Source of the DNA: Diplocarpon mali
Taxonomy: Eukaryota > Ascomycota > Leotiomycetes > Helotiales > Drepanopezizaceae
Length of the DNA: 64,000 nt
Direction of reading: 5' to 3'
Assembly (NCBI GenBank): GCA_024741835.1
Contig: JAENRP010000009.1
Span: 1 to 64,000, forward strand
Made by a program: the position numbers and the translations under genes. The notes beneath the pieces are model-generated. The model was not told the origin of the DNA. It saw only the letters and a program-made list of their open reading frames with translations, and did no database searches. Below are positions 47,980-60,555 of the stretch, piece after piece (positions within the stretch are counted from its first letter, which is position 1; the number at the start of each line of letters is the position of its first letter).

Positions 47980-49500
47980 GATTGCTGCACGGAAGCGTGT
48001 CGTGTGTCGCGTCGAAATTGAAGGATGGGCGTGGTGGTTCGCGACGGCGCTGTGCCGACACCGATCAGCCGCTGGACGTGATGACTGGGTGCAGACGGCC
48101 GAGTATCAAGGGCCTGACTTACAAGAGAGAGCTGCTGAGAAGCCCTTTGAGGGGAGCTCACTGGCGATCACCTGTGCATTCAGGCGATGTGGAAAGGGGA
48201 AGGTCAAGGCGTCGTCGTGGTCGGATTGGGATCGAGATCGGGTGGTTGTGGATGGCTGTCCCAGGCTGTGTCTTCGTAGCGAACGTGATTAATTATGTGG
48301 TGTGGTCGAAGGGTGAAAGCGTCGCGGAGATGGGTTGGAGGCGGATGTGTGAAGGAGAGATAGCAAGAACGGGTTGACGGAGGAAGATGCAGGAGGTCTG
48401 CTTTTGGGGTTNGGGGGGGGCCACAAGCGAGAGGGCCGTTGATAGAATGGTAAGTTCTACCAGGAAGTCGGAGAGCGGGTCTTCAGTCTTTGACCCGCGG
48501 GAGGAGCAGGTCGATCACAACGGGATTAGTGTGATTGATTGATAGGGGCCGAGTTTGAGTTTGAGTCTGCGTCTGCGTCCGAGTCTGAGAGGGAGGGCCC
48601 GTTGTGGGCTTGGGGAAGGGGGAGGGGGGGCTGGTACTGGTCTGTAGTGTTGGTACTTGTTGTACGCAAGTATGGATGCGGGTACTGGGTACGTACAATG
48701 TTCTGTGCAAGGGGAATGGGGAATGTGCGCACGTGGGAGATGTTGATTCGTACGAAGCTGGGACTCTTGGGGGTGAGAGAGGAGAGGAGAGGAGAGGAGA
48801 GGGGCGAGGGGCGAGGGGCGAGGTGAGGTGAGGTGGTCAGGAGAAGAGCGTGCAGGTGTGGGGAGCGGATTGCGATCGCATGAACGCTGACCTGACCGCG
48901 AAACTGCAAGCTCACCGCTGGCTTTCGGGGACGGAAGGGGGATGGGGATGTGATGCGTTGCGGTGATGCTCGAACCAACGCCCCCGAGAGGCTTTCAGAT
49001 CTTATGCATGGGGTATAAATGAAGAGCGATGGAGGAGGGGAGGGGACGAGGGGGAGGGGGGGGGGGACGAGGGCGGCGATGGCGGATCACAACCAATCTC
49101 GCTTGGGGTTGGACAGGGCCGTCGACTCCGACTCCAGGGGGATACCGTGCTGGATTTTCCAAGGGGTCGGCGTCGAGTCGAGCCTCAGCCGCGCCGGCTC
49201 GTTCGACGCAACTTTGGGTTCGGGGTTGGCGGCGAGGTCAAGGAGGGGCGGCGAGGTGAAGGCGACGCGGAAGATGCTGCTGCTGCTGCTGCTGCGGTTT
49301 GTCTGTGGTGGTGTCGCCGTCACGTGTTGGGGTCGGGTCGAGCCGTCGTCAGCAGGAGAAGTCGGGGGAGGCTCGGCTGGAGGAGAGGCGCGACCAGAGA
49401 TCGAGGCCGATGAATGGGAGTCGGGGAGGCCAGCGAGGGGAGATGTGACGACGAGAGGGAGTTGGGAGGGCGTCGTATTTACGTCCGACCGATATAATAC
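47980..49500. other. Kinase upstream region, GA-rich
   Basis: No supported gene. One ambiguous base (48412) sits before a G run. GAGGC/GGGCGAG-type purine runs occur at 48780-48830, a GAGTCT/GCGTCT run at 48553-48590, and a GCT-type triplet run (49276-49294). Length and pyrimidine tracts on the gene strand suggest a long 5' regulatory region. Confidence 0.55.
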
Positions 49501-50030
49501 CTGCGTGTTTTGTAGAAACGAAATCCTCCCTCCTACCTGCGTATTATCAAGATATCAAGGTACTCCCGTCTACCTCCCTCCTACTATCAAGATACTCCCA
49601 TCTACCTCCTACCATCAAGATACTCCCATCTACCTCCCTCCCGTCTAGACACCACCACCTCCCTCCCTCCTATCGAGATACTCCCTCCTCCGGATGGTTC
49701 TGCTCTGGCCAGAGGCACCCGGCCATTCCCCCCTCGGGTGGAGGGAAAGCCGCACTGCGAAGACACCTCCAGCTACCCCAAGCTCGTCGGCAAGCTACGA
49801 GCAGGCCCGCCCGTCCTACTCTGGTCGGCCTACGTCAGGGACGGTCGGTTCGCCAGGTCCTCTCTCCATCGATCCATCTGGACAAGCGGTCGTCGGTCTC
49901 GCCAGGCCGGGCAGGGGGAGAGCAGAGCGGCGAGAGGGAACGGCTCTCGAGCTCGCGGGACTCCTGGGCCGCGCAGCACAGGGAGACGGGCGTGTCACCG
50001 GCTAGCCGAGGTAGGTATCGACCGAGATGT

Positions 50031-50135
50031 AGGTATAGATGTATATGTATATGTATACATTTACACACACATAGGTATAGATGTATATGTATATGTATAC
50101 ATTTACACACACATAGGTATAGATGTTTATATATG
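50031..50135. repeat. 42-bp tandem repeat, about 2.5 copies
   Basis: Unit begins AGGTATAGATGTATATG and ends TTACACACACAT. Copies 50031-50072 and 50073-50114 are identical by eye, with a diverged third start. Confidence 0.88.
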
Positions 50136-50260
50136 TATATGTATATCAATACATATATACACATATATGTGTATATATATCAATACCTATACATGTACAT
50201 CTACACTAGTATGTAGCTACTCAGGTATATCAGGTTCTACTCCCATCCCCTCTAATCCCC

Positions 50261-50341
50261 TCTATTCTCCTCTAATCTCTCCTATTCTCCTCTATTCTCC
50301 TCTATTCTCCTCTATTCTCCTCTATTCTCCTCTATTCTCTC
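50261..50341. repeat. 10-bp pyrimidine tandem repeat (CTCTATTCTC)
   Basis: About eight copies, all-pyrimidine except one A per unit. Capable of triplex-type structure in principle. Confidence 0.85.
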
Positions 50342-50452
50342 CTCCTCCCCCCCCCCTCCCGCACATCCACGACGTCAACCCGTAGAGCGAGAGGGTCCAA
50401 GGGCCCCGAACCCCCCCTCCCCTCCCCCCCCTTTCCGGGTTTCGCTCAGTTC

Positions 50453-51542
50453 ATGCAAGGTCAAGTCATCCGAGAGCGTTGGGATGGCGCTACTAGGAGT
50501 CGGGTCCTCGAGGGGGCGGACGGGATTAGGCGGATCAGGGGCTTTTCTCCCCCCCCCCATCCCCTCCCCTGCGACGCCGTAGCTCTGGCCCTCAATACTC
50601 CGGCTTCATTTCGATCCCGGGGGATATTCGATGATCGCCAGCTGCTGCATCCATTGGAAGCACCATCTTCTTCTTCCCTTTTGGGGGGGGATCATTCTCC
50701 CTCGACTTTTCGACTTTTGGCTGTTTCGTCTCGACTCGTGACTTTCTCGCTTTCGAGATTTCGAGCTTTAGACCTCGTCGACGCTACCGATCTATGCCTT
50801 TTCGACTTTATAATCTTGGGACTCTCAACTCTATGGCTGACTTTCCCCCCGCACGGGGCCTGCATCCTCAGGGGCCGGAGCGTCGGATCGAGGCTGGGGT
50901 CCCCCTCTCACCCTCTCCTCTCCCGTGTGCGAGGGAGAGCAGCCCCAACCGCCATGGAGAATACCGTCAGGACCGAGCCTGGCGTGATCACAGTGGCAAC
51001 AGGAGATGGCGAGGGAGCGGATGGCGGAGGGCGCATGGCCAGCGCCCCCCTGTGGCTCGTCGCAATCCGTGTTCACGGGCCCGCGACGAATGGCCAAATG
51101 GCCGTATCAATCCTTCATCGAAACATTGGCCTCGTGAAAGCCCACCGCCGCTCCACGTTTCCGTCTGCGCCCCCCCTTCCCCCTCCCCCTGGTCCGCCCT
51201 CCAGCCCCCTTTTTCGTGAGAGGCCGCTCTCCCTGCGCCCGTGTCGTCCGAGGTCCCTACCGGGCTCTGTACTCCGGCGACCCTTTCCCCCTTGCCCGGG
51301 TCGGGGGGGGGGAAGGTTCCTACGGGAGCCGACAAGTCCAGATCGACAGCAGCGCGCTCGGCTAGTCAGGTCGCCTGGTAGATGTGGTTCGGCCACCTGT
51401 GCCCTCTGGCCCTTGCCTGGCCGCACCGTGCCGTCGAAACCTGACCCTGGCCTGCCGACACGTGCCGGGCTAAGCCTTCTCGAGCCGCCTGCGGGTCCCC
51501 GAGTCACGGGGTCGGGGCGGGATGGGGTTGCGGTTGCGGTTG

Positions 51543-51575
<33 letters not shown>

Positions 51576-52105
51576 TTCAGCTCCGGCGACGGACATCGGG
51601 ACGATCGCGCGCGGGCGCGGAATGCAACCCGCGCGAGGCACGGCGAGAGCAGGAGCGACGAGCCAGGCTGGGTCACGAGAGTTTGGAGCTCGGCGCCGAT
51701 GCCCTGCCAACCTTCTTTCGCCGGGGCGCCGCTGGTGGGGCGGGGCTGGGCTGGGCTCTCACGCCTGATCCCGCATGGTCCACCAGGCCCGGCCAGCCTA
51801 GGCCCGGCCGGGTTAGACCCGACGGGAGGGGTTGCGTCTCCCGGCAGGTCTGCAGGCCCTGCCTGGGGGCACGGGGAGAGAGGAGTTGGGCGCCGGCGGG
51901 CCTCGTGGCCTGGCACCGCCTCCGCCGGCCCACCCCCCCCCCCCGCCCTCTTGGCGCCTCCGCCCCGCCGTCCGCCCGTCGACGGGTCGCCGGCGCGCGC
52001 GACCGATCATCCGCTGGGTTTCGCCTGCGCGTGCTGGGGAAATCCATTCAACCTCGGCCCGGCCCCGCCAGCCAATCCCCCTCATCCGCGGACGGTAGCA
52101 TGTAG
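50453..52105 (+). other. Long GC-rich open frame, probably not a gene
   Basis: A 550-codon plus-strand frame without stop. It is Pro/Arg/Gly/Ser-rich, crosses G and C homopolymers and a GGTTGC/GGCTCC hexamer run (51525-51575), and is overlapped by other long frames on both strands, as expected from high GC alone. No domain, signal or conserved segment is visible. I leave it as an unsupported frame. Confidence 0.3.
51525..51575. repeat. GGTTGC then GGCTCC hexamer repeat
   Basis: Three GGTTGC units pass directly into about five GGCTCC units, which are related by two substitutions. Confidence 0.85.
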
Positions 52106-55007
52106 CATGCATCACGACATGGCTGGGCAGTCGTCGAGTATCCGACAGGAGAGATCCCTCTCACCCTCGCAAACCAAATTCCCCCCCCCCCGGAGTCGAC
52201 ACGCGCACCCGGTCTGTCCCTGTGTACGGAGTAGGGCCTGCGACGAGAGCATCATCACCACGAAACTCGCCGAGCACCATCCAGTCCGCCGTGCGAAGAG
52301 CTAGCGCTCCGACTGGAAGCCCGGGGGAGGCGCCCTTCCAAGGAGGCGCAAGGTAGCTGCTCAGCTAGTACAATCAATGGCCGTCCGGCCTCACCTAGAT
52401 CAGGCCCTTGTTACCCGGTCCCTCGCGAGGCTTCCTGGCCCTCCTCTCTCTCACCCGAGCCGCTACTCCAGACCACATTCGAGCTTTCGCTTTAGACCAA
52501 AGCAAGGGCATTCGGCCATGGAAGAATACGGAGTAGAGCCTTGCCTCACGCCCGGTACAGGTTTCCATTTCCGTTCGGCTGGGCGACACGGGAGCGTCGC
52601 GCAAAGGGGGGCAGGGGACGACGAGAGGGAATCATCCTCGACAGAGGTAGAGATTGAGCTCATTACTACAAGGCACCAAGCATAGAGGGGCGGCCGATAT
52701 ATAATCTACAATGCAGATAACTTGATTGCCGTTTGGGCTGATGCTCTTCCAGGTGCTAGTCTCTCGTTCAGTAAATCATGCTCGCAGCAAAAAAAAAAGN
52801 CCCCCCCCCCTCCTCCCCACACAAGCCGCGCAAGGTGGATGATGGATCTGCTGTGAAAGAACGTGTGTGCGCGCGCCTGGTGGCCTCCCGCCAGTTGGTA
52901 AATTGATTCCCATTTCTGGCCCACAGCCAAGGAGTTCTCTTACGACGTGGAGCGGACAGCTTGGAAAGCTCCTTTCATCCAGGTTGACAGCCAGCCAATC
53001 AATAAGTCATCCTGCGAGCCGCGCCCCCTCCCAGCCCAGGCGACGGATGGAGACGGCCATCGGTTCGGTCGAGGAGAGCTCAGGGAGCGCAGAGAGAGGT
53101 CTACCTGAGGCAGCCGGACTGCTTGCCTCGACGCCTCGGGAGAGTCGAGGAACTTGCACGCCTCCGCAATTTCCAATGCTAGGTATTGTGATCCTTCGGC
53201 ATTGGGGCCACTCCAAGGATGGTGCCAACATGATTTGCACGAGTCGCCGCGGTGCCCTGGACGATCAGATGGCTGCGTTTCAGCCTGCCTCGACCTGTTC
53301 CCTCGGGTCTGGAGCCCGGGGCCGAAGAGGAGAGCGAACGCTATCCAGAGCCGCCGCGGACAACAGTGGCACGCCGCCTCGCACCGATCCAGAAGCCCGA
53401 CCAGTCGATTGCAGCATGTAGAGCCATCAATTCGGCGGAAGAAATCCATGCCTGGAGCCCGTGCCTCCCGCCCTCTTGCGAAGAGGCTCACGGGTCGAGA
53501 GTTGCGTGCTCAATTAACCTTTCCCAAGCCGAATCCTTTGTGCGCGTGCATCTGCTGGAGCCGTTTGGCACTCGACAGAACGGACGGACCAGACAGACCT
53601 TCGGCCTACCTAAGGATTTGGGTGTGGATGAGGGAATAATCGCACCAATGAAGAGGAGAGCCGACGATGACTGACAAGTCCCTGCTACGCGCGGCTGGCA
53701 TTCGTCTTTGAAACCGGCTCGAGAGCGCGACCAGCTGTTCCGGTGCGTGAGCCGGGTGAGAGTTCCTTGCCTTGATGCGGGGACGCCAATACCAGACGAA
53801 AGGATCCGAAGCACCTCCAATGCCGAAGGAAAATGAAGGGAACCGGAGATGCACTTGGCTTCCCTTGCCGACCGGCCTTGCGATCGCTTATGCTTCCAAT
53901 GCTTGTGGTGCGTTGGCGTTGGTGGAGATGAACAGCATCACCTGATTCCATCGAGATTCGTGAGCCTGGTCCTCCGAGATGTGAATCTGCACGGGGATGC
54001 TGGGCCGGGAGAAGTCTTCTGCAATCGTGCAAACAAAGAAGATGCTCTGGAGGACCTACTTCAGACCTCAGTCACGACTTGGAGCAACCTTGCTGATAAA
54101 ATAAGCCGGCTCTGCCGTCCCAAGACCGACGCATCGTCCAATTCATAGCGATGATGAGAACCTCTCCTGCCGCTTGTCACTTGTCTTGGTATCTAAATGC
54201 TGAAGCAAGGTATATATCTGGTTGGAATCCCACAGCCCCGATACGTTCTGGGAAATCGAAATCCGACGAGCAAAGCTTCTACTAGGCATCGCAAGCTTCG
54301 TCTCGAGTACCATTCAGATCCGGGCGACTCCATGTGAAATGCAGCATCAGCCGAGCGGGTTTTCTGCGTGTTGTCATAGCCTGCTTCCAATGATGCGTTT
54401 GCATTCTCTCGGGTGTGCCGTAGCTGTCTGTGTGCAGAGGTGAGGTAGATTGGTGCGGTCGCGTCCCGGAGATGCGTCGACAGACTCGTGATTCTGTATT
54501 TGAGAGACTTTGCTCGACCCTCAAAAGTTCATGAGCGGATGCCATGGGTTCAGCAGAAGAGCAGGGCGAATCAGGAAGCGAACTCCGAGCCTCACCTCTC
54601 CTCGATGGACCGTATTCAATGTGAACGCCCCAGGCTTGCTTCCGTGCCTTCCAATCGTCGAGGTGAATCTGGTTGAGCTGTCGAGGAAGGAGCAACTTCA
54701 GTAGCTCCAGATTGCTGTCTCCAAATAAGAATCCTCTACTTCACCAAAACTTCATCTCAGCACACCTCTTCCCTTGCTCACAACCAGACTCCTGGGTTAC
54801 CTACCTCTAGCCCTCAGCCATACCATTGACTTGTCTGATCCCCCCCCCTCCCCTCCTCCCGCAACTTGGCAATCGTGCCCTTTGCTCTGCTCAGTATTAT
54901 CTACCAGGGACTATGAAGATCTAACCTTCTGCAGATCGGAAAGTTGGGTACCGCAAACGAACAAACAACATACTACACAGATTCGACAACCCTCACCAGG
55001 CGTCAAG
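52106..55007. other. Gene-free stretch before the Stc1-domain gene
   Basis: Only overlapping unsupported frames. An ambiguous base (52800) lies between an A run and a C run, an assembly weak point. The last 300 bp, pyrimidine-rich, form the probable 5' leader of the gene starting at 55008. Confidence 0.5.
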
Positions 55008-56624
55008 ATGTCATACCGGACAGCGAAGGAGTAAGATCACCTACATATCCTGTCAACCTCGGAACTAATTCGTGTCCTAGGAGAGAGTGTGTCAAACTTC
55101 TGTCTACGTGAGTCGATCGAGACTAGAATGATCCAAACATCTGCTAACCCGTCATCTAGGTACCGATGCCGCGTATGCGAAAAGTGGCTGGAGTCTGCCA
55201 ACTACTCCAAGAAAGAGTTGAATTCATACGCCGACAAGGCTGCTAGAGGAATTGTGATGAATGGTAGGACGGCCAAATTGAGATGCCGCCCTTGCTCCGG
55301 TGGCCCTCTTCAGGAGAAGCAGTGTGAGGGACCTTGTGGCATGTGGAAGGAGCTGCAGCAGTTTAGCAAGGCCTCTCGATCAGCTGGAGGTACCCATGTA
55401 TGTGTAACGGGCAACGAATTGCAGCCAGGTTTGCGGTTACTGACATGCATACTAGTGGTGTCAAGAGTGTACCTTGTGGAAGTTATCGAATGAGCACGGC
55501 GTCACTTCACAAGCTGCTCCAACGGGTGATCTGGCGCCGGATGAGGATGATAGTTACGTCGCCCCAGACGCCAACGGTGATTACAATGCCGATCCCGAGG
55601 CTGGGTATGGATCTTCTGACGACGATGATTACTATGAGTTCTCTCAAGATGTAAGTCCCCGATTACCATCCCCGGATGTACACAATCAGTATCTAAAGAC
55701 CTCAAGCGTACTTACAAGCCCGCTGCTTCTACCCAGAACTCTGTCCTCCCAGGAACAACAGCGAGTGCTGTTCAAAGCGGTGCTGCCGCGGCCGGTACTA
55801 GATCCCAAGCCCCAACTCTCTTGAGCACGCCAATTCCCCGATCAATCATTTCAACCCCTTATGATGCTCATGGCAATGGCTTGCGAAACACTCTTCGCAA
55901 CTTGTCCTTGAACTCCAGCAGTCAGGCTCCATCGTCATCGAATATGCCGTCAGGTAGTCGTTGGATCGACGGCAACACAAATGGCTCTCGCGTTATCCCT
56001 AGCAACAAACCGTGGTCCATCGTTGAGTCGGCCGGGTCTCGCATTACAAGCACAGCTCCAACTGCGCCCACGGTTCCCAGCAATCAAAATGGAGCTCCCC
56101 GAGATAGTATCGACACCAAATCGACATCCTCAGTCAGCAACCCATACGAGGATGCCCGGACCAACTCCAGTCTCGGTGGAATTTGGGGGCCCGTAGACGC
56201 TCGTCTCCGACAGCAGGCGGAACAAGCAAAAGTACCTCTCCGCCATACTGGCTACGACAACAAAGGAGTTCCCCATTCGCAACTCCGGTACCCTTCGAGT
56301 TCTGAGCAGACGCGCTCAGCAAACTCGCCACTGTTATCTTCCACCCGACCTGATTCTTCTCAGGCTCGCCCTCTTGGTCCTTCTCCAGCCTACCGCACCT
56401 CTGGTCATTATCCAACAGCCCCGACAACATCTGGTTCCTCTGCGGCTTGGGGCAGAGCTACTCCACCCGTCAATCTTGCCAAATCAGGATGGGCCAAGCC
56501 AGTTGGAGCTCGAACTCAGCAGACGTACGATGCCGCGGCGCTCCGAGCAGAGGCGGCCAAGAAGCATCCCTCGGCACATAGACAGAACGACGACGACGAC
56601 GAAGACGAAGATGATTTTTACTGA
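55008..56624 (+). CDS. stc1: Stc1-domain zinc-binding protein (RNAi-heterochromatin linker type)
   Basis: Five exons, 55008-55030, 55081-55107, 55160-55397, 55456-55650 and 55707-56624, join to 466 residues. The first three introns have good donors and branch-like CTAAC/CTGAC. The Stc1 domain (about 18-101) holds four cysteine pairs: C20/C23, C59/C62, C72/C76, C98/C101, with NGRTAKLRCRPC and CGMWKELQQFSKASR as landmarks. Next is an acidic DEDD-rich stretch (110-160), then a long Ser/Pro/Thr-rich disordered tail ending in DDDDEDEDDFY. In fission yeast, Stc1 binds Argonaute and the Clr4 methyltransferase complex, linking RNAi to H3K9 methylation in the nucleus. In filamentous fungi the domain is common but less studied. 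The last intron's acceptor (CAAG, 55706) is the weakest splice site. Domain sure, function inferred. Confidence 0.85.
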
Positions 56625-58327
56625 TAGGTTTGGTCTGCCTTACCAGAAGGTCGTGATTCACGTGGCCTGGATACTGCGGTGAGATGCCGCACCTGGTATG
56701 CACGCGAAATTGAACACATGCTCTATCTTTCGATTTCTTCAACAGCTACAGAGACATGTCGTCACTCACAATCCACCGCAAAGTGGTGAAGAGATTTTGG
56801 GTTGTCTCAACCATGGCCCTCTTCGGGGTCCGTTTCGATGGTTGCTGCTACGATCAGTTCCTCAGGACAAGATTTCGATGCGTTGTTTACTCCCCACCCC
56901 CCCCTGCTTAGAGCTAGCACGCTGCTTATCGGACTCCCTCCCAGCACACAGCTAGCTTTCACTCTAGCAATTAATAGATTCATTCAATCCAAGTAAAAAT
57001 GGTACCAGTGATACTTGTACATGCTCACCTTCAGATAGTCCAGGTAGGGGTTCTCAATACTTGTTATGCTCTGAACCGCAAGAGCAGAAAAGCCTCATCG
57101 AGCCAGTGCTTCCTTTCACCGAATGGCTTCTCTGAAATCCTCGGCACACATTGCACGCTGGCCAGGCACTGACCCCAAGAGCCAGCACCACGTCTCCTCC
57201 GCTCCAAGGTGCAAGCGCAACGTGACCACCCACGCCAGGGCTCTGGCCCCTTCATCTCCTCCTTGTGCCCGTTTCCTCATCTCGCTCGTTCTCGAACGGT
57301 CATCTTGGCCGTTCCTGGCTACGGTCCGCCCAACATAGAGAGCCCATAGCGGTTGGCAAATCAGAAGAAGCCCCGCGGACGGAATAACCAGAATCACCAC
57401 GGCTGCGCCGCAGGTTTTCTGGGAGCTCATCCCCGTGGTGCGTCATGAGCCCAGGAACTTCTCGCTCTTATCGTGCTCGATGCTTGAGAGGTTTCGCGGG
57501 TGTTCAGCTACCGGTGGACAGGCAGGCAGGCGTGGCTGGGAATCGGTATGGTAGCGAGACCACAGTCGCCGCCGTTGCAAAAGGAGGTACCGGATGCTTG
57601 CGAAACGAGGGAGGCAGAAGACAGTATCAGAGAGCTGGCGAGGTGCTGATCGCGGCCCCAGACCGTGCATAGAGAGATGAAGCCAATCAATTGTCGTTTT
57701 GATATGCTTTCATCATTCCCCCCCGGCAGTCTTCGGCGATTAGCGAGCCCGATAGCATCAAAGGCCGACCGGTGGGGTCTGAGGAGGATGAGGATGAGGA
57801 TGGAGATGAGGATGCAGAAGAGGGCGAGTTCGCCGCACCGAGTAGAAGCTCGTCGAAAGCCCCCCCACGCCCATTTCGCCGTAACGCTCGTCGCATTCTC
57901 GACGAATCGGCCACTCCTCTGGTCATACGGTACGGAGCTGCAGCGCTGCAGCTGCAGCTGTCTGTGTACTCAGGAAATAGTGCCCACCCGTTCCCGTGGT
58001 TGGAGCAGGGATGCCTTGCGTGTTTGCTTGAAGCTGGCTTGCCGAGTAGTTTCTATCCAGCTCCTTCACAACAGAACAACTCCGCAACAAGGCGATCCTT
58101 CGGCACAGCGAACATACCATCTCACGTCAATCCAACCAAAGCCCTTCGCAAGCTCCCCATCGTCTGCGAAGCTCTCGTGTTGTGCAAATTGCAACAATCA
58201 CGTACCTCAATCGACGCCACCGCCAGACCACGCACGGAGGGGAAACAACCAACTTTTCTGCTTGGGGAGAAGGACTGTTCCCGAGCCTCAATTGATGGTC
58301 ACATAGAGACGCAGCCTCGCCTCCACC
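56625..58327. other. Intergenic between the Stc1-domain and DUF7514 genes
   Basis: 1.7 kb. A GATGAG-rich run at 57782-57830 gives acidic or Ser-rich frames on either strand. A minus-strand frame at 57116-57430 has a hydrophobic segment but no other support. The last several hundred bases are CA/CT-rich and likely the leader of the next gene. Confidence 0.5.
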
Positions 58328-60555
58328 ATGGCTTACGATGCCTACGGGCGTCCGACGAGAGCAAACGGTGCGCCTGGCTCCTTCGACGGGTCATCCAGCG
58401 CAGCCGATTACACAAGCCGTCAGAGCTACTATGACCCGGAGCCTCGAGACAGCAACTCCTCCTTGCACCCCCGCGATAACAGAGAAACATTCCCACGCAG
58501 ACGGGACTCCCCCAGCAAGATGGCGACGACGGGAGCCGAGAAGCTGGGCCATGATGGGGTCTCTCCGGAGCTGATAGCTGCGATCACAGAGTCCGTGAAG
58601 AAGGAAGGTCAGGACAAGCCTGTGGCTCAAGCCTTGCGCGCCCGCTAACTCGGTTGTCTAGTCCTGGAGCAACTGAAGCAAACTGGCAGTGTCGACATAC
58701 CGTCCCACGGCCCCCCTATGCAGAGAGGAGCATCGAATAAGTCGAGCTCTACGTCTTCGCCCCCTCCTATCGCGCGCAGAGTCTACACGCCTCCGTCGCC
58801 AAACCAGGCTGGCAGGCAGACATATGCGCAGTCTTACGTGCCTCCATCTGCGGAGTCCGTGCAGTCATATCCAAGCAGTCCCTCAGAGGAGCCGGCCGGA
58901 GGTAATCTAGCTTCTGATAGAGGTCCACCGGCCCCGGCTAGCCCGTTGGATAAATCCTCTGGAGTTCGGTTCTCTGATCATACTATTCCCGCCCGACCTG
59001 CTGGAGGAGATCGGACCTACTCGACACTGGAGTTATCTACAGTCGATCAGAAATGGGGACGGCTGTTCGAGAAGGATGGGAAGCCAACACAGAGACTAGG
59101 CCAGTTTTTGAGAGGGCTGGCAAATCACATGGTGAGTCTGCAAACATGGAAGGATGGTTGCGGGAGAGCGAGGCTGATTAGCCGCAGATTGTGGATTTTT
59201 CGCCCAAGAAGAGTATCGTGGTTACTCCGTCGAAGATGGCTGCATACTATGCTGCGTACGCTTTGGACAAGGAGCCTCATCCGCTTTTGAGTAAGTCCCC
59301 GCACCCCTTGGCTCCCGTAAATGATAGACTTTAACCAGCTATAGCGATATTTCGAGCGCAGTCGAATGAACATATATCCCGACTGTACCAAGACCTGGGC
59401 TGCCAGCACCACTTCATACAGGAGGACTCCCACTCGGCACCCATCGTTCCATCTCTGACACCAGTTGGATTTGCTCACTGGATGACTATTAACATTCTCG
59501 CCTATCCCGAAGAAGAATATAGACGACTCGAGAAAGTGGTAATCGCTTTGCCAATCGACGCTGACGGAGGCCTAATAGATGGCAAGCCCGAACGTCTTCC
59601 CAAGCAAATCTCACGGCACCTGCTCCCCGATAGAGAAGACCGGTCGTCAAGAAAGCTCCTCGACTCGGCCATGGAGAACTTCCTCGAAGACTTGGGATCA
59701 ACCAGCCGGCGAAAACGCTCTATCACCAGTCCACCCCTCAGTCGACACTCCTCGACATCCCAAACCCGCTCCCGGCCCCCGGTTGAACTCCATCAAGCTC
59801 GTACCTCCCCCACACCAGCAAAAGCTCAATCCCTGGAACGAGAGCGCAAACCCTACGGCGGTCTTCCTACCGCTTCTGAGTCATCGAGCAGCGAAGAAAG
59901 CGTCAGGATCGAACGAGATCGTCAGCCCTACTCAGCTCAGCCAGGAAGTGGCAAGATGTATTCCGACAACCTCAACCTCAACTCTCGCTCCGCCCGCGCA
60001 AACTCTACCAGCAGCCGAGAAGGCGAGAACTCTCACCACGCCCACAACTATAGCACAACCAGCCAGAATCGCTACCCACCACGAGCTGGAGCCCGCCGAG
60101 ACAGTTCTCCCCCCTTCAAAAGCTTCAGCCAATCAACACCTGACGACCTACCCTCCGTATCCTCCAGATACGCGCCTAACCAACCCTCATCATCCGGCTT
60201 CCCCACCAACCCCTCCGCAGCGTTCAGTCCGGGCTCGCGTAGCTCTGACCCCATGTTCCCTCCCCCTCCTCCGGGTCCTCCGCCAATCGACATCTACCGA
60301 CGCCCCCGAGACGAGCGCTACCGCTGTCCAGGTACGGAGGAGGAAGATGCTCGCTTCACGACCCAATTCAGTAGCCCTCGCGAAGCGGAGAAATGGGACC
60401 GATATCACGAAGAAGCCCGCGCAGATGGCCGAGTAGGATACGAGTGCAGCTCCACCGGTACAGACTCCCGGGAACGAGCGGCTCCTGTCGAGGAGTGGTA
60501 CCGGGAGAAGGGCCGGGGCTCCGAGTATATTGATCAAGCCGGGCGACGGTACTGA
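58328..60555 (+). CDS. DUF7514-domain protein, Ser/Pro-rich
   Basis: Four exons, 58328-58607, 58662-59131, 59188-59290 and 59345-60555, join to 687 residues. Introns are 52-56 bp with good donors (GTCAGG, GTGAGT, GTAAGT). A Tyr/Ser-rich N-terminus (1-215) is followed by the conserved domain (about 222-385): TVDQKWGRLFEKDGKPTQRL, FLRGLANHM, then KMAAYYAAYALDKEPHPLL, ISRLYQDLGCQHHFIQ and PVGFAHWMTINILAYPEEEY. The family is widespread in filamentous ascomycetes and of unknown function. The tail (about 400-687) is disordered, with Arg/Ser/Pro repeats, a PPPPPGPPP run and a charged C-terminal part. No signal peptide or membrane helix. It stands convergent with Dicer-like 2. Gene structure is firm, role unknown. 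Confidence 0.85.

Larger units (their letters stand above)
49501..50452. other. Tandem-repeat spacer
   Basis: CT-rich imperfect repeats of a TATCAAGATACTCCCATCTACC type (about 49545-49690), a 42-bp repeat (50031-50135) and a 10-bp CTCTATTCTC run (about 50261-50341). No gene supported. Confidence 0.7.

Noticed and set aside
50453..52105. 550-codon frame as a protein gene
   Set aside because: Composition is driven by GC-rich repeats and homopolymers; overlapping long frames occur on both strands and no domain or conserved segment is visible.
52940..54032. Minus-strand frames of 115-183 codons
   Set aside because: No domain, poor continuity, overlapping alternatives; treated as spacer.
57116..57926. 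Possible minus-strand membrane-protein gene between the stc1 and DUF7514 genes
   Set aside because: One hydrophobic segment and an acidic/Ser repeat, but frames do not join with good splice sites and no family is recognised.
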